A stretch of 8,008 bases of DNA from DATEEW01 sp035273665. GTDB taxonomy: Bacteria; Pseudomonadota; Gammaproteobacteria; Burkholderiales; SG8-39. Under the pieces are notes generated by a model that did no database searches, was not told the DNA's origin, and was given only the letters and a program-made list of their open reading frames with translations. Within the stretch, counting starts at the first letter, position 1, and the number at the start of each line of letters is the position of its first letter. Positions 6,100 to 8,008 of the stretch are shown in pieces. The position numbers and the translations under genes are program-made. The stretch spans positions 1 to 8,008 of the forward strand of contig DATEOW010000014.1 of the NCBI GenBank assembly GCA_035273665.1, read 5' to 3'.

Positions 6100-6109
6100 G
6101 ACAATTGTC
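6100..6109. repeat. Palindrome GACAATTGTC
   Basis: Perfect 10-bp palindrome upstream of the sensor kinase, 82 bases before its start. It shares the GAC-N4-GTC form with the palindrome at 6131-6140; their centres are 31 bp apart, close to three helical turns. It is a possible operator half of a pair. Confidence 0.35.
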
Positions 6110-6130
6110 TCGTTCACGGCGGGCACCTAC

Positions 6131-6140
6131 GACTTAAGTC
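6131..6140. repeat. Palindrome GACTTAAGTC
   Basis: Perfect 10-bp palindrome directly after the pepN stop codon, matching the GAC-N4-GTC form of the one at 6100-6109. It could be part of a regulatory site for the sensor kinase promoter; the core promoter itself is not clear by eye. Confidence 0.35.
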
Positions 6141-8008
6141 TTAGGTCAGCGCGCGCGTTACGATCTCAGTGACATCCTTGGAGAGGTTGGGCGTCTCGCG
6201 GATCCGCTCCAAGGCTTGTCGGGCATACGCCTGTCGCCCGCTGTCAAATTTCTTCCATCGGTCGAAGCCCCTTGCCATCCGGGACGCAACTTGGGGGTTC
6301 AAGCGATCGAGTTGAATCACACAGTCCGCCAGGAAGGCATAACCGGAACCGTCCGCAGCGTGAAAGCGCAATTGGTTGGATCGAAACCCGCCGATGAGCG
6401 CATAGACCTTGTTAGGGTTTTTGATACTAAAGGCTTCGTGGCCTAATAACGATTGCACCCGGTCAAGCGTGTCCGGTAGCCGGGAAGTGGCTTGGGTACT
6501 CAGCCACTTGTCCGCCACGAGCGCCTCGTGTTTCCATTTCGCGTAGAAATCCGCCAATGCGGTTTCGCGTTGCGGCGTATGGCTGTTTGCGAGCGCCGCC
6601 AGCGCGGCCATCGCGTCGGTCATGTTGTCGGCTTGCGCGAGCTGCTCCATGCAGAGCGACACGACATCGGGCTCTTCCAACTCCATGAGATAACCGAGGC
6701 AAAGATTACGCAGCGCTCGTTTACCCGCCGACGGCGCGTCTGGGGAATACGGTTTTGGCGCGCGCATCTGGCGGTATAGGCCAAGGATCTCGCTCCTGAG
6801 CGCTCGCGCGATTCCCTGACGCATGTGTACGCGTGCCGCATGGATCGTATCCGGATCCACGATCTCCATTTGTTCGCCGAGATAAGCTTCCGATGGGAGC
6901 GCAAGTGCTTCTGCGGCGAACGCGGGATCGTCGACCGCATGGCGAGTCACCGCCGCGAAAGCAGCGATGAAGCTCTGTGGCAGCGTGAACGATTCGCCTC
7001 GATGCGCGGCGCGCACGTTGGCCAACAGGATTTCCGCGGCGAGCCGCTGGCCGGCCTCCCACCGGTTAAAGGGGTCGGAGTCGTATGCCATCAAGTGAGT
7101 GAGTTCGGCTTCGGTATAGGGATGGCGTAGCAGCACCGGCGCCGAGAAGCCGCGCAATAGCGAGGGCACCGGTTTCGATTTCACATTGACGAATACGAAC
7201 TCATGTTCACCGGTCTTGATCGATAACACGCGGCTGGTTCCCAGCGATTGCGACTCGCCCTCAAGCTGCAGCGGTATGTCTACACCGGCGGTATCGATCA
7301 ACCCCAGTGCGAAAGGAATGTGATAGGGCTGCTTCAAATCTTGCTGCGGCGATGGCGGGCAAGATTGCCTTAGCCTCAATCGGTAACGCCGGCTTTCACC
7401 GTCATACATACCCTCAGTCTCAAGGACCGGCGTGCCGGCCTGTTCGTACCAAAGTTTGAATTGCGTCAAATCTACGCCCGATGCATCCGACATCGCTTGA
7501 ACGAAATCTTCGGTCGTGACCGCTTGCCCATCGTGCCGCTGGAAGTACAAATCCATACCGCGGCGGAAGGCTTCCTTGCCGATAAGCGTATGGATCATGC
7601 GCACGACCTCGGCGCCCTTTTCATAGACGGTTGCAGTGTAAAAGTTGCTGATCTCCATGTACGAGGAGGGACGGACGGGATGCGCCATCGGGCCTGCATC
7701 TTCCGGAAACTGCGCCGCGCGCAGACCGCGTACTTCTTGGATTCGCATCACTGGCCGTGAATACATATCTGCGCCATATTCCTGGTCGCGAAAGACGGTG
7801 AGTCCCTCCTTGAGCGAAAGCTGAAACCAATCGCGGCAGGTGACGCGATTCCCCGTCCAGTTATGAAAGTACTCGTGCGCGACCACGCGATCGATGTTTT
7901 GGTAATCGGTGTCCGTCGCGATATCCGGGCGGGCAAGCACATACTTAGTATTGAAAATATTGAGGCCCTTGTTTTCCATGGCCCCCATATTGAAGTCGCC
8001 CACTGCGA
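6141..8008 (-). CDS. pepN: Aminopeptidase N, M1 family (5' end beyond window)
   Basis: Zinc metallo-aminopeptidase that removes N-terminal residues from peptides in the cytosol, in the last steps of protein turnover. The reading frame is open through the right edge, and the codon at 8003 is an internal GTG valine, not a start. Counting that codon as 1, the substrate-binding GAMEN motif is at 7-11, the zinc site HEYFH at 43-47 (H43, H47, catalytic E44; 7877-7863) and the third ligand E66 in LKEGLTVF. Y127 in TVYEKGAEVVRM matches E. coli Tyr381; every key residue keeps an offset of about 254 from E. coli PepN. That predicts roughly 254 missing N-terminal residues and a full length near 874, the usual size. 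The C-terminal helical domains are complete to TAA at 6141. No terminator with a U-run is visible after the stop. Confidence 0.96.
   Translation of the reverse strand, partial: AVGDFNMGAMENKGLNIFNTKYVLARPDIATDTDYQNIDRVVAHEYFHNWTGNRVTCRDWFQLSLKEGLTVFRDQEYGADMYSRPVMRIQEVRGLRAAQFPEDAGPMAHPVRPSSYMEISNFYTATVYEKGAEVVRMIHTLIGKEAFRRGMDLYFQRHDGQAVTTEDFVQAMSDASGVDLTQFKLWYEQAGTPVLETEGMYDGESRRYRLRLRQSCPPSPQQDLKQPYHIPFALGLIDTAGVDIPLQLEGESQSLGTSRVLSIKTGEHEFVFVNVKSKPVPSLLRGFSAPVLLRHPYTEAELTHLMAYDSDPFNRWEAGQRLAAEILLANVRAAHRGESFTLPQSFIAAFAAVTRHAVDDPAFAAEALALPSEAYLGEQMEIVDPDTIHAARVHMRQGIARALRSEILGLYRQMRAPKPYSPDAPSAGKRALRNLCLGYLMELEEPDVVSLCMEQLAQADNMTDAMAALAALANSHTPQRETALADFYAKWKHEALVADKWLSTQATSRLPDTLDRVQSLLGHEAFSIKNPNKVYALIGGFRSNQLRFHAADGSGYAFLADCVIQLDRLNPQVASRMARGFDRWKKFDSGRQAYARQALERIRETPNLSKDVTEIVTRALT

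Noticed and set aside
8001..8003. GTG as the pepN start codon
   Set aside because: The frame continues upstream to the window edge, and the GAMEN motif would be only six residues from the start, whereas it lies about 260 residues in for this family.

Overview
The window looks like ordinary chromosome from a GC-rich Gram-negative bacterium. The pieces that suggest this are a type-2 LeuA, a PepN-type M1 aminopeptidase, a lipoprotein with an LTGC lipobox, and sigma70-like promoters. I would guess Pseudomonadota, probably Betaproteobacteria (the LeuA resembles Burkholderiales versions as I remember them), but the sequence does not prove it. I see no transposase, integrase, tRNA, rRNA, CRISPR array or phage gene.

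Layout, left to right. leuA (2-isopropylmalate synthase) is on the minus strand and its 3' end runs off the left edge. Between it and a divergent transglutaminase-like gene lies a 279-bp region that holds the leuA control region: a good promoter, a possible 29-residue leucine-rich leader peptide whose AUG falls on the predicted transcription start, and two hairpins. The transglutaminase-like gene (+) meets a lipoprotein gene of unknown function (-) with no gap; the two stop codons abut as TGATCA. Next come a hot-dog thioesterase of the FlK type (+), a 13-bp tandem repeat that begins at its stop codon, and a YbaK-type aminoacyl-tRNA deacylase (+) with its own promoter. A cytosolic sensor kinase with an N-terminal receiver (receiver-GAF-HisKA-HATPase) follows on the minus strand, convergent with the deacylase. 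A 122-bp gap with two matching palindromes separates it from pepN (-), whose 5' end runs off the right edge.

How the genes relate. They do not form one pathway: strands alternate and most genes seem to have their own signals. The two adjacent plus-strand enzymes (thioesterase and deacylase) both hydrolyse activated esters and could be house-cleaning functions, but that is inference. The kinase has no partner response regulator or output gene beside it. The most interesting element is the candidate leucine-sensing leader upstream of leuA. No complete new defence, mobile or biosynthetic system is visible.
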